This document shows, in pieces, positions 8,557-16,630 of a stretch of DNA of 25,249 nt. Under the pieces are notes generated by a model that saw nothing but the letters and a program-made list of their open reading frames with translations, had not been told where the DNA came from and made no database searches. Position 1 is the first letter of the stretch. Each line of letters opens with the position of its first letter. The translations under genes were made by a program, and so were the position numbers. The stretch is from Victivallales bacterium (GTDB lineage: Bacteria; Verrucomicrobiota; Lentisphaeria; Oligosphaerales; Lenti-02), in NCBI GenBank assembly GCA_018648945.1, contig JABGQJ010000022.1:1-25249 (forward strand), in the 5' to 3' direction.

Positions 8557-10410
8557 GTGAGTCGACTTACCTGGGAAACGTACGTCAACAAGACCTTGGG
8601 CTGCTGGATGGGCAAGAACGCAGGCGGCACCCTCGGCGGCCCCATGGAAGGGCGCCGCGAGATTCTGGACCTGGACTGGTACCCGGTTGTGCAGGAAGGC
8701 GGCATCCCGAACGACGACCTGGAAGTCCAACTGGTCTGGCTACACGCTCTGGAAACCCGTGGCCTGCATCTGAGCGCCGAGGAATTGGCGGCCGAATGGC
8801 TGGACCACTACCTCCCCAACTGGGACGAGTACGGCTTTGGCAAGACCAATGTCCGCAAGGGCCTCCTGCCGCCCCTCTCCGGTGCATTCAACAACAAGTT
8901 CTCCACCAGCATGGGCTGCCCGATCCGCTCCGAGATCTGGGCCTGTATCGCCCCCGGCTTGCCGGTGGTCGCCGCCGGTCTGGCCCGCATCGATGCCATG
9001 GTGGACCACACGGACGAGTCCATCTATGCGGAGATGCTCTTCGCGGTGATCGAGAGCGCCGCCTACATCGAGGAGGATCGGGACAAGCTGATGGAACTGG
9101 GGCTGGCCGCCATTCCGGACACCTGCCGTACGGCGCGCGCCGTACGGGCCATGGTCGAGACCTGGAACGCCACCAAGGACTGGACGGCCAGTCGGCAGGC
9201 GGTCCTGAATTTGGTCGGCGACTACGCGAACTTCACCGATGCCCCCCAAAATATCGCCTTCACCCTCCTCGGTTGGTACAGCTCTCCCGATGACTTTGGC
9301 AAGGCCATCTGCGATGCCGTGAACTGTGGCTTCGACACGGACTGCACCGGGGCCACGCTGGGCTCCATCATCGGCATCGCCTGGGGTGCGGAAGAACTGC
9401 CCACGCGCTGGCTCGAGCCCCTCGGCAACGGCATCGCCATCATCGAGGAGCGGACCCGCATCCACAACCAGCCGAAGACGCTTCAGGAACTGACCGAACG
9501 CACCGGTGCCATCGCCATGGCCTCCCTGGCCAGCCAAGGCTATGTGTTCGGTCCCGGCCGCGAGATCGAGCTGACCTTGCCGACCCCCGCCGAATTGCGC
9601 CAACAGGTGAAGGATGCCGGGCTCTGGGATACGCCCCGGAACGTGGTTGAGCGGCGCTTCCATCATGGCACAGTCCGGATCGACTACCCCCACGGCCCCG
9701 TCCTTGCCCCCGGCGACACCAGCCATGTCCTGCTCGACATCACCAATCAGACCGAACGGCGCATGGAAGGCCCTGTCGCGGCCGCCTCCCTCACTCCCGG
9801 CCTGGACCAAGTCAGGGTCACTCCGGCCAACATCGACCTGGCGCCGGGCGAGAGCGCGCAACTGACCGTCTCCGCCATCCTGCACGCGCACGCGTTTCCC
9901 CGCTGCCACGCCGACATCGCCGTGGCCCTCCAGCCCGAGGGCATCGCACCATGGGCATTCACCGTGTCCTTCGTGCGCCCCATGTACTGGCGGTTAGAAC
10001 GCCAAGAGGAAGCGGCCTACGCTCTGCTCACCGAGGAACCCCAGGTTGAGGGCGAGTTGGTGGCCGTAAAGGGCAACGCCATCCCCCTGCCCCAACCAGG
10101 CACGTTGCTCGGGCACACCAGGGTCTTCAACCCGTCGGCCCACGACCGGCCCGTTCGCATCTGCGCGGTCTCCGTCCATCCGGCGCGCGTCTGGTTCAAC
10201 GGTGAGCAGGTGGTCGACAGCCAAGGTGCGGAACGCATCCGCCCCAGCTACCATTCCAACGGTCCGGCCCACTATGGGGCCAGCACGCTCAAGCCCGGCT
10301 GGAACACCATCACCGCAGTCTGGCAGGTCACCGAGCACATGGGCGAAAGCCACCTCTTCCTCACCGAGCCCGGTGGCAGGGGCTGGGGAGACCTGGCCTT
10401 CCATCCCTAG
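8557..10410 (+). CDS. ADP-ribosylglycohydrolase (DraG/ARH)-like protein with C-terminal beta-sandwich domains
   Basis: The N-terminal ~340 of 617 residues resemble the ADP-ribosylglycohydrolase family, all-alpha enzymes that hydrolyse ADP-ribose conjugates with a di-metal centre. Visible signatures: GCWMGKNAGGTLGGPMEG at residues 15-32, NDDLEVQ at 52-58 in place of the TDDT-type motif, and GFDTDCTGATLGSIIG with D260 and D262, matching the canonical GGDTDT-type motif. In the first block the usual GD pair is GG, so one conserved aspartate is missing. Residues ~340-617 are additional: an Ig-like stretch (LDQVRVTPANIDLAPGES) and a jelly-roll-like C-terminus (VRICAVSVHPARVWFNGE, then LKPGWNTITAVWQV). 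No signal peptide is visible. GTG 8557 is chosen because GAGG at 8547-8550 lies six bases upstream. The substrate is unknown; a sugar- or nucleoside-directed hydrolase is as likely as true de-ADP-ribosylation. Confidence 0.75.
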   Translation: MSRLTWETYVNKTLGCWMGKNAGGTLGGPMEGRREILDLDWYPVVQEGGIPNDDLEVQLVWLHALETRGLHLSAEELAAEWLDHYLPNWDEYGFGKTNVRKGLLPPLSGAFNNKFSTSMGCPIRSEIWACIAPGLPVVAAGLARIDAMVDHTDESIYAEMLFAVIESAAYIEEDRDKLMELGLAAIPDTCRTARAVRAMVETWNATKDWTASRQAVLNLVGDYANFTDAPQNIAFTLLGWYSSPDDFGKAICDAVNCGFDTDCTGATLGSIIGIAWGAEELPTRWLEPLGNGIAIIEERTRIHNQPKTLQELTERTGAIAMASLASQGYVFGPGREIELTLPTPAELRQQVKDAGLWDTPRNVVERRFHHGTVRIDYPHGPVLAPGDTSHVLLDITNQTERRMEGPVAAASLTPGLDQVRVTPANIDLAPGESAQLTVSAILHAHAFPRCHADIAVALQPEGIAPWAFTVSFVRPMYWRLERQEEAAYALLTEEPQVEGELVAVKGNAIPLPQPGTLLGHTRVFNPSAHDRPVRICAVSVHPARVWFNGEQVVDSQGAERIRPSYHSNGPAHYGASTLKPGWNTITAVWQVTEHMGESHLFLTEPGGRGWGDLAFHP

Positions 10411-10436
10411 CCTGTTTTCCAAGCAACGGACTCACG

Positions 10437-10464
10437 TCCTGTGACCTGACAACAGGTCACGGGA
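10437..10464 (+). terminator. Hairpin after the ADP-ribosylglycohydrolase-like gene
   Basis: A 12-base stem (10437-10448 with 10453-10464) encloses the loop ACAA and contains one T-G wobble; the core GTGACCTG/CAGGTCAC is perfect. It starts 27 bases after the stop codon. There is no T-run behind it, so it may be a weak or factor-assisted terminator, or an mRNA-stabilising hairpin before the heparinase gene. Confidence 0.45.
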
Positions 10465-10540
10465 TGGTGCGTGCGGCTTGATTCCGTCGTCCCGACCGCT
10501 ATCCTCGCGATCGACAACCGACACCAACGGAATCTCGCAC

Positions 10541-12637
10541 ATGGGCACACCTACCAGGCGGTTCGCTTCGAGGACCAGCGCCATACTGCTGGTGGCGGCA
10601 GTGATGGCTGGGGCGGCTCAGGTGTACGACCCGACCTTGATCATGACTGACGCGCAGCTCTTCACGGCGCTGGATCTTGACCGGCCCGAACTCGTCACCG
10701 TGAAAGCTTGCGCGACCAAGCAAGATTACAGTGGCGCGCGCCAGGCGCTGCATACGTACTTCCGAACGCGCCAGGGGCGCTTCTGGTGGTTTGATCCGGC
10801 GGACCGGCCGGGAACCCCGCAGAAACCGGGACCGTGCTACCGGGCCGTGCGCGACCTGCGGGACCGGAAAGGGGGCTTCCCCGCTGACCGCTTCCTGCCC
10901 GATGGCGAGCTTGACTGGCACCACAAAGGCTGGTCGGGGAAATGGCCGCGACTCTACTCGTGGCAGTCCTTCGGCATCGGCTATTGGGAATCCGGCTGCC
11001 AGGAATGGGCCGCCGAGGAGTGGGTTAGCCTGTTGCAGAGCTTCGTCCGGCAGTGCCCCATCGAGCATGGTGACGTGTATTGGTCCACCATGGTGGTAGG
11101 CATCCAGCTGCGGACCGGCTGGCCGCATGCGTTCTCCTACTTCCTGCACAGCGAGGCGTTTACCCCCGAGGCGATGGCGCTCTTCCTCAAAGGCACGTTG
11201 CAGCGGGCTCGATTCCTGCGGGAGAAGCACTCGAAAACGTCGAATTGGCTCACCTTCGAGATGGCCGGACTGTACTGCACGGGCGTGCTCTACCCCGAGT
11301 TTCGCGAAGCGTCGGACTGGCGCGGGCATGCGGTGAAGATCGCGGTCGACGACATGCTTGCGGGGTACCTTCCCGATGGCTCGAGCATCGAGCTGTCGCC
11401 CGGCTACCACCAGTTCTTCTCCAACTACCTGCACATGGCCCGCCTGGCCCAGGCCGCCGGGCGTCTTCAGGAAGACGGCCTGGACCGCCTGACCCAGCGC
11501 TGCGAGAAGCCCTTCGAATACTACCTGCGCCTGCTGGGTCCCGACGGGTTCCTGCCCGCATTCAACGACAACGGACCGATCCGGGCCGCTGACAAGCTCG
11601 CGTCTGCACTCGAACTCTTCCCCGACCGGACGGACTTTGCCTGGGGTGCATCCGGCGGAGCCGAGGGCACCGCACCAGACTACACCTCCTGCTTCCTGCC
11701 CTATGCGGGAGCGGGTGCCATGCGCTCGGGCTGGACGGGAACGGACCATTGTCTCATCCTCGACTTCGGCCCGGTCGGCTACCGACATGCTCACCAGGAC
11801 AAACTCAATCTGGTGCTCTGGGCCTACGGGCGGCAGGTCCTCTTCGATCCCGGCTGCGGGAACTACGACGACACGGCCGACACGCGCTACTGCCGCGACA
11901 CCTTCTCGCACAACACAGTCCTCGTCGACAACCGGCCCCAACGCCGCCGCTGGTACCAGCACCCGAATCCGCAACGCATGCCATACCGCAAGCTCGCGGA
12001 CGTGCAGTGGGAAAGCACGGACACCCACGACCTGGCCGTCGGCGTCTACAACGGGGCCTACGGCAAGCCGGGGCCTTCCGACTCGTACCCCTACAAGAAG
12101 GGCGGGGATTTCCTGGAGGGCTGGGGGAAACCAGCCGTGCACCACCGCCAGATTCTCTTCCTCAAGCCGGATGTCTTCGTGGTCTGGGATCGCCTTGAGA
12201 GCCTGGATGGCAAATCCCACGAGTACGATCTGCGCTGGCATCTGGACACCACCCGCACGGTGCGCGATGGGGAGACCGTGCGTTCGAGCGATGCAGACCA
12301 ACCGAACCTGGAGATCGTGCCGCTGGCCGCCCAGCCCCCGGACGTCCGCGTGACCTCTGCCCAACGCGAGCCCGAGTTACTCGGCTGGCACGTCCTGCGC
12401 AAGAGCCGTCCCGCCACCACGATCCAGCACATGAGAACAGGCAAGACCGCGGAGTTCCTCACCCTACTCCTGCCGCTACAGCCGGGCGCCGCCGGACGGC
12501 TGCGCGATGTCCGCAAATTGCCCGACCAGGCCGGTGGGTGGCAGGTGACATTCCAGGACGGACGACAAGCCGAGTTGCGTGCTCCCAGCACAACAACCGC
12601 AAAGCTACGGGCCGCCTGGCAACAAAACCGGAGGTGA
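10541..12637 (+). CDS. Secreted heparinase II/III-family polysaccharide lyase
   Basis: The 698-residue product fits a heparinase II/III-type lyase, which cleaves uronic-acid-containing polysaccharides by beta-elimination: an N-terminal (alpha/alpha) toroid followed by a C-terminal beta-sandwich. Residues 1-27 form a signal peptide (TRRFASRTSAILLVAAVMAG), so it acts in the periplasm or outside. Candidate catalytic residues sit in family positions: N235 in SNWLTFEM, Y289 in SPGYHQF, and H416 in HAHQD, where H418 and D420 extend the motif; SHNTVLVDN follows about 35 residues later. The ATG at 10541 starts the signal peptide; an upstream in-frame start at 10478 would bury it. It is followed at once by an isomerase gene whose Shine-Dalgarno sequence overlaps this stop codon. 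The glycan (heparin-like, alginate-like or other) cannot be decided from the sequence. Confidence 0.83.
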   Translation: MGTPTRRFASRTSAILLVAAVMAGAAQVYDPTLIMTDAQLFTALDLDRPELVTVKACATKQDYSGARQALHTYFRTRQGRFWWFDPADRPGTPQKPGPCYRAVRDLRDRKGGFPADRFLPDGELDWHHKGWSGKWPRLYSWQSFGIGYWESGCQEWAAEEWVSLLQSFVRQCPIEHGDVYWSTMVVGIQLRTGWPHAFSYFLHSEAFTPEAMALFLKGTLQRARFLREKHSKTSNWLTFEMAGLYCTGVLYPEFREASDWRGHAVKIAVDDMLAGYLPDGSSIELSPGYHQFFSNYLHMARLAQAAGRLQEDGLDRLTQRCEKPFEYYLRLLGPDGFLPAFNDNGPIRAADKLASALELFPDRTDFAWGASGGAEGTAPDYTSCFLPYAGAGAMRSGWTGTDHCLILDFGPVGYRHAHQDKLNLVLWAYGRQVLFDPGCGNYDDTADTRYCRDTFSHNTVLVDNRPQRRRWYQHPNPQRMPYRKLADVQWESTDTHDLAVGVYNGAYGKPGPSDSYPYKKGGDFLEGWGKPAVHHRQILFLKPDVFVVWDRLESLDGKSHEYDLRWHLDTTRTVRDGETVRSSDADQPNLEIVPLAAQPPDVRVTSAQREPELLGWHVLRKSRPATTIQHMRTGKTAEFLTLLLPLQPGAAGRLRDVRKLPDQAGGWQVTFQDGRQAELRAPSTTTAKLRAAWQQNRR

Positions 12638-12644
12638 TATCGTG
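12630..12644 (+). promoter_or_regulatory. Strong Shine-Dalgarno sequence overlapping the lyase stop codon
   Basis: GGAGGTGAT at 12630-12638 is a near-complete anti-Shine-Dalgarno complement. It contains the lyase stop TGA (12635-12637) and precedes GTG 12642-12644 with seven bases after GGAGG. This settles the isomerase start at a GTG and implies translational coupling between the two genes. Confidence 0.8.
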
Positions 12645-13586
12645 TCTGATGGGAAACGCTTCCAGCTGGGAATGGAGACATTCAGCTACCACCTGGCCAT
12701 CGCATCTGGGCGGATGGATATCCTGGGGTTCATCACGCGGTGCGCCGAGCTTGGGCTGGATGGGGTTCAGCTCAACACGGGGTACCTCACTCCCTTCCTG
12801 AAGGGGAACAGCACGGGGCTCGCCAAGATCCGCGAACTGACGGAGGGATTCGGCCTGTTCGTCGAGGTGGATACGCGCGGTACGGACCCGGCCCATCTGA
12901 CCGACATGCTGGGCCTGTGCAAGAGCATCGGTGCCGATGTCCTCCGGACCTACGCAAGCTGCGGTGGTGACTTGGTGCGGGAACTGGCCCAGGCGCCCCG
13001 ACATCTGCAGGCAGTCGTGCCGCTATGCCGAGATCTCGGCATCCGCATCGCCGTGGAGAATCATGAATACGAGACCTCGCAGGACATCCTGAATGTCGTG
13101 CGGCAGGTCTCCAGCGAATGGGTCGGTGCGCACATCGACACGGGCAACTCAATGATGGTCTGGGAGGAGCCGGTAGTGGCAGTCAGAGCTCTGGCTCCGT
13201 ATGCGGTCACCTCCCACTTCAAGGACCACATCGTCATTGTGGAGGACGGCGTGCCCCTGGTCGTTGGCGTAACCCTCGGCACCGGCAGCAGCAACTGCGC
13301 GGAGTGCTTCCGGATTCTCGCTGAGGAATCCCCTCTGCAACGTCTGGTGATCGAGGTGTGCTACGGCTACAGCGCCCCATTCCGCCTCCCGCAGGAATGG
13401 GGTGCCGGCGGGCATCTCGGGGCGGAGGCATTCCGCATCGTTGAGGGCCCGCACGATCCGACCTGGATCATGCCGCATCCCCACCTCGTTTCCCCGGCGG
13501 ACCAGGACCGCCTGCTCGCCTGGCAAGAGGAATCCACCGCCCAGAGCGTGGCCTATGTGAAGAAGCTGAACGACGCTCTGAGCTGA
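12642..13586 (+). CDS. Sugar phosphate isomerase/epimerase-like TIM-barrel protein
   Basis: The 314-residue product belongs to the xylose-isomerase-like TIM-barrel superfamily (AP endonuclease 2 fold), metal-dependent enzymes that isomerise or epimerise sugars and inositols. The expected ligand set is present: E139 in IAVENHE, D166 in HIDTGNS with H164 beside it, H192 in TSHFKDH, and E238 in LVIEVCYG. No signal peptide is seen, so it should be cytoplasmic. GTG 12642 is supported by the strong Shine-Dalgarno sequence; longer frames reach back into the lyase gene. Tight coupling to an exported lyase suggests it acts on an intermediate derived from the lyase product, but the substrate is unknown. 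Members of this fold include hydroxypyruvate isomerases, inosose dehydratases and ketose 3-epimerases; no motif here singles one out. Confidence 0.82.
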   Translation: MSDGKRFQLGMETFSYHLAIASGRMDILGFITRCAELGLDGVQLNTGYLTPFLKGNSTGLAKIRELTEGFGLFVEVDTRGTDPAHLTDMLGLCKSIGADVLRTYASCGGDLVRELAQAPRHLQAVVPLCRDLGIRIAVENHEYETSQDILNVVRQVSSEWVGAHIDTGNSMMVWEEPVVAVRALAPYAVTSHFKDHIVIVEDGVPLVVGVTLGTGSSNCAECFRILAEESPLQRLVIEVCYGYSAPFRLPQEWGAGGHLGAEAFRIVEGPHDPTWIMPHPHLVSPADQDRLLAWQEESTAQSVAYVKKLNDALS

Positions 13587-13589
13587 TCA

Positions 13590-13605
13590 GGCAGGCTCAC
13601 CTGCC
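13590..13605 (+). terminator. Short hairpin after the isomerase gene
   Basis: GGCAGG (13590-13595), loop CTCA, CCTGCC (13600-13605) form a perfect 6-base stem three bases after the isomerase stop codon. There is no T-run. The position suggests an end-of-operon hairpin. Confidence 0.4.
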
Positions 13606-13621
13606 CCGCTGGGGCTGTCCT

Positions 13622-13651
13622 GAATGTGGGGCACCGCGTGCCGCGACTCCC
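13622..13651 (+). repeat. REP-like repeat, copy 1
   Basis: Thirty bases beginning GAATGTGGGGCACC and ending CGCGACTCCC. The inner GGCAC-CGC-GTGCC is a small hairpin. Copies 2 (13659-13689) and 3 (13867-13895) share the same start and end with a few substitutions and one- to two-base indels; the inverted copy is at 13777-13804. Confidence 0.65.
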
Positions 13652-13658
13652 GGGGCTT

Positions 13659-13689
13659 GAACGTGGGCGCACCGTGTGGCGCGACTCCC
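13659..13689 (+). repeat. REP-like repeat, copy 2
   Basis: Begins GAACGTGGGCGCACC and ends CGCGACTCCC, in the same orientation as copy 1 and seven bases after it. It has one extra base and loses one side of the inner hairpin (GTGG instead of GTGC). Confidence 0.6.
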
Positions 13690-13776
13690 CCTTCTGGGAA
13701 GGGAGCTCCCAATCGTCCTCCTACCAGCTTCCCCAGTTGCGCATGAACGGAACCACGTCCACCGCGACCGGAAGAT

Positions 13777-13804
13777 CGCCGCACGCGGTGCGCCTCCCAC
13801 ATTC
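13777..13804 (-). repeat. REP-like repeat, inverted copy
   Basis: Read on the minus strand it begins GAATGTGGGAGGCG and continues CACCGCGTGC, matching copy 1 with a small insertion after GTGGG. Direct copies on both sides (13659-13689 and 13867-13895) give the arrangement of a BIME-like REP cluster. Confidence 0.5.
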
Positions 13805-13866
13805 TGGTCGGCAACTGGCCCGAACGTGTGAGGAGGATGGCGTATCGTGGGTGCCAGGCCTCCCCC

Positions 13867-13895
13867 GAATGTGGGCACCGTGTGCCGCGACTCCC
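13867..13895 (+). repeat. REP-like repeat, copy 3
   Basis: Begins GAATGTGGGCACC and ends CGCGACTCCC; nearly identical to copy 1 apart from one missing G and one C-to-T change. Confidence 0.65.
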
Positions 13896-14125
13896 AGAAG
13901 CGGGTGGAATAGGGAACCGTGCGTGGTCCTCCTCACAGGCGGCCAGGCAGGCGGAAGCCTGGCCGACAGCTTGACGGGGGCAGCTTCTCAGGTGAAGTTC
14001 AGGACCGGTCAACCTGGGCGACGGCCCGGAAACCGAGGATTCCCTCGGTAGCATTGGGCCCACAGCAGAACGAGCACGACGGGACGGCGACACGGGAGCC
14101 AGAACCTGAAGAACGCAGAGCGCAC

Positions 14126-15214
14126 ATGAGTCACTCCCCAGACAGCACGATGGGAGTTCTAGAGGAGTACGGGTTTGACGAGTGGTTCCAGGAACAGGGC
14201 AAGCCATTCATCAGGGATGGGTTCCCCATCGCCAGGGTCACTCAAGTGAACCGGGGGGCCTACAAGGTATTCGACGGGCAGGAAGAGAGTGTTGCCAGGC
14301 TGCCAGGGAAGTTCGTATTCGGCAGCGAGAGAAGAACGGACTACCCGACGGTTGGCGACTGGGTTGTCATGCAGCCTGCGGAAGGTCGCGCCGACACAAC
14401 CATCCATGACCTGCTGCCGCGCAAGTCGCTGCTCAGGCGGGAGGACCCAGCGAAGACAATTGGCTTCCAGCTGATCGCGGCAAATGTGGATCACGCGTTC
14501 ATCATGCACTCGGTCAATCTCCATTTCGACGTGAGTCGGCTGGAGAGATATCTGGTCATGATCAACGAGAGCAAGATCCAGCCAATCGTCGTCCTGACCA
14601 AGACAGACCTCCTCTCCCCGGGTGAACGCTCGAAGATTGACCGGAAGGTCGATTGCTTGAGGAGCAGATACCGCGTCCTGTCAATGAGTAGTGTCACGGG
14701 CGAGGGAATGGACGCGCTTCAGGACGAACTCAAGGCACGCCAGACCTACTGTCTCCTGGGGGCCTCAGGGGTGGGGAAGACGACCCTGCTCAACACTCTG
14801 ATCGGTGAACCGATGTTTGTTGTGAAGGAGGTCAGGGAGAAGGACAGCAAGGGACGGCATGCGACCACACGAAGACAGCTCATTCGCCTGGAATCGGGCC
14901 CAATATTCATCGATACGCCGGGGATGAGAGAGCTCGGCAACCTGGGGATCGAGACGGGGCTGGAAAAGACGTTCGACGAGATCACGAGTCACAGCAGCGG
15001 GTGCCACTTCAGCGATTGCACGCACATGCATGAGAAGGGATGCGCCGTGATCGCGGCTGTGGAGAGCGGAGAGATTGCCAGGGAGCGGTACCAGAGCTTC
15101 ATCGAGATCCAGAAAGACTCCGCATCCTATGGCATGTCCTACGTGGACAAGTACAAGAAGGGGAAATCGACCGGCAAAGAGCGCCGGGGCCACCTGAAGA
15201 GGAAGAAGAAGTAG
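14126..15214 (+). CDS. rsgA: RsgA, small-ribosomal-subunit-dependent GTPase
   Basis: RsgA is a circularly permuted GTPase that checks and releases late 30S assembly factors. The 362-residue product has an N-terminal OB-fold region (about residues 30-100) and the permuted order G4-G5-G1-G3: TKTDL at 158-162, SSVTG near 190, GASGVGKT at 212-219, and DTPGMREL from D263. A C-terminal zinc knuckle follows with C293, C298, H300 and C306, then a very basic tail (HLKRKKK). ATG 14126 is the first start that fits the family; 14150 is an alternative, and neither has a strong Shine-Dalgarno sequence. Arg codons are unusual: 14 of 29 are AGA or AGG, whereas neighbouring genes mainly use CGN. With the REP-like cluster upstream this may mark later acquisition. 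Family identity is firm. Confidence 0.93.
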   Translation: MSHSPDSTMGVLEEYGFDEWFQEQGKPFIRDGFPIARVTQVNRGAYKVFDGQEESVARLPGKFVFGSERRTDYPTVGDWVVMQPAEGRADTTIHDLLPRKSLLRREDPAKTIGFQLIAANVDHAFIMHSVNLHFDVSRLERYLVMINESKIQPIVVLTKTDLLSPGERSKIDRKVDCLRSRYRVLSMSSVTGEGMDALQDELKARQTYCLLGASGVGKTTLLNTLIGEPMFVVKEVREKDSKGRHATTRRQLIRLESGPIFIDTPGMRELGNLGIETGLEKTFDEITSHSSGCHFSDCTHMHEKGCAVIAAVESGEIARERYQSFIEIQKDSASYGMSYVDKYKKGKSTGKERRGHLKRKKK

Positions 15215-15306
15215 CCTCGCCGCCTACCGGCCCCGTGTCGTTCCATGCCAAAGTGGGCTCGCCCCAGGGCACCAGCCGAGCTCAGGACGATCCCTACCCA
15301 GGGACG

Positions 15307-16605
15307 CTAGTCGCTGTCGGGGTTGTCTGGCAGGATGATGTGGAGGATGAGGTTCGCCACCAGGCCGACCAGGGCGGCCAGGGCGATGCCCGAGATGCTG
15401 ACCTTCTTGATGGTGATCGCGATGCCGGGGGAAAGGCCTGGGGTGGGGCGGGCGAGGCCGGTGACCAGGATCAGGGTCACGATGATCAGGTTGCGGCTGT
15501 GGGTGAAGTCGATCTTTGCCTCGCTGATGGTGCGCATGCCGATGGAGGCAATCATGCCGAAGAGGAGGAAACTGACGCCGCCCATGACGGGCACGGGAAC
15601 GGTCTTCAGCAGGACAGAGACCGGCTTGAGCAGGCCCATGAGAATCGCGAACACGGCGGCCAGGCGAATCACGGCGGGATTGTAGTTCCGGGTCACGGCC
15701 AGAACGCCGGTATTCTCGCTGTAGGTGGTGTTGGCGGGGCCACCGATGAGGCCGGCCAGCATGGTGGCCAGACCATCGCCCAGAAGGGTGCGGTGCAGGC
15801 CGGGCTTCTTCACGAAGTCCTTCCCGACCACGGCGCCGTTGGTGGTCACATCCCCGATGTGTTCCATGAGGGTGACGAGGGCGATAGGCGCGATGGTCAT
15901 GATGGAGGCCCAACGGAACTTCGGCAAGGTGAAGTCCTTGAAAGAGATGAAGAGCTGCTTGCTGAAGAACTGCTTCTGGTCGAGGGCGTGCTGCACGCCG
16001 GAGAAATCCACCAGACCGAAGCAGGCCGCGACGAGGTAGCCGACCACGATGCCGATAATGATGGGAACGAGCCGGAAGAAGCCCTCCATGAAGCAGGAGA
16101 TGCCGATGATGGTGACGATGGGGACCAGCGCCAACCACCAGTTCTTGGCGGCCATGCCCACGGCAACCGGTGCCAGATGCAGCCCAATGACCATAATGAC
16201 TGGCCCGGTAACCACCGGAGGGAAGAGCTTCTTCACGATCCCCGGCCCGACCAGCCGGACAATCCCGGCAAAGACGCAGTACAACAGACCAGCCACAAGC
16301 AGACCGCCTCCCACATAGGGGAAGTTGGCGGCATTCTTCGCTCCGACCACGGTGATGACACCGATGAAGGCGAAGCTGGAGCCGAGAAACACCGGGACCT
16401 GCCCCCCGGTCACGGCGTGGAAGACAAGGGTCCCCAGACCGGCTGAGATCAGGGCCACGCTGGGGTTCATACCGGTCAGCAGGGGGACCAGCACCGTCGC
16501 CCCAAACATGGCGAAGACATGCTGGATGGCGAGCAGGGAGAACTCTCCCTTGCTCAGGTCCGGCGGGTCCGGGGACTCGGTGTCGTTGAGGGCAGCTTCG
16601 GCCAT
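15307..16605 (-). CDS. uraA: Uracil permease UraA, NCS2 family
   Basis: An inner-membrane nucleobase:cation symporter of the NCS2 family that imports uracil. The 432-residue product equals E. coli UraA (429) in length and has about 14 hydrophobic segments. Family landmarks include HVFAMFGATVLVPLLTG near the N-terminus, the substrate-site glutamate in LVTLMEHIGD, and NTTYSENTGVLAVTRNYNP, closely matching the UraA ENIGVLAITR region. The ATG at 16605 is preceded by AAGGAGGGG (complement of 16613-16621), seven bases away. It lies 25 bases downstream of upp on the same strand, so uptake and phosphoribosylation form one operon. Uracil is favoured over xanthine because of the upp partner and the ENTGV motif. 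The gene converges on rsgA with 92 bases between them and no clear terminator. Confidence 0.93.
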   Translation of the reverse strand: MAEAALNDTESPDPPDLSKGEFSLLAIQHVFAMFGATVLVPLLTGMNPSVALISAGLGTLVFHAVTGGQVPVFLGSSFAFIGVITVVGAKNAANFPYVGGGLLVAGLLYCVFAGIVRLVGPGIVKKLFPPVVTGPVIMVIGLHLAPVAVGMAAKNWWLALVPIVTIIGISCFMEGFFRLVPIIIGIVVGYLVAACFGLVDFSGVQHALDQKQFFSKQLFISFKDFTLPKFRWASIMTIAPIALVTLMEHIGDVTTNGAVVGKDFVKKPGLHRTLLGDGLATMLAGLIGGPANTTYSENTGVLAVTRNYNPAVIRLAAVFAILMGLLKPVSVLLKTVPVPVMGGVSFLLFGMIASIGMRTISEAKIDFTHSRNLIIVTLILVTGLARPTPGLSPGIAITIKKVSISGIALAALVGLVANLILHIILPDNPDSD

Positions 16606-16630
16606 GCGGAGACCCCTCCTTCAGAAATGG

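Larger units (their letters stand above)
13587..14125. other. 540-base non-coding region with dispersed hairpin repeats
   Basis: No gene is supported here. The region holds a short hairpin just after the isomerase stop (13590-13605), four copies of a REP-like repeat (three direct, one inverted), a perfect 8-base stem at 13941-13948/13957-13964, a TTGACG box at 13971-13976 and a 7-base stem at 14032-14038/14043-14049. The rsgA frame stays open upstream to 13919, but that translation is rich in Arg, Gly and Pro and looks non-native. Confidence 0.7.

Noticed and set aside
10499..12364. 621-codon minus-strand open frame opposite the lyase
   Set aside because: Antisense to a gene with signal peptide and conserved Asn, Tyr and His motifs; no family resemblance.
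13919..14125. 69-codon N-terminal extension of RsgA
   Set aside because: The added residues are Arg-, Gly- and Pro-rich, do not resemble RsgA, and cover intergenic hairpins.
15215..15306. Bidirectional terminator between rsgA and uraA
   Set aside because: Only a 5-base stem (TCCCT/AGGGA at 15291-15304) is present, with no T-run on either strand.
15040..16446. 468-codon plus-strand open frame through the end of rsgA and across uraA
   Set aside because: The translation is very rich in His, Gly, Asp and Glu, the typical antisense image of a membrane transporter; UraA motifs are clear on the other strand.
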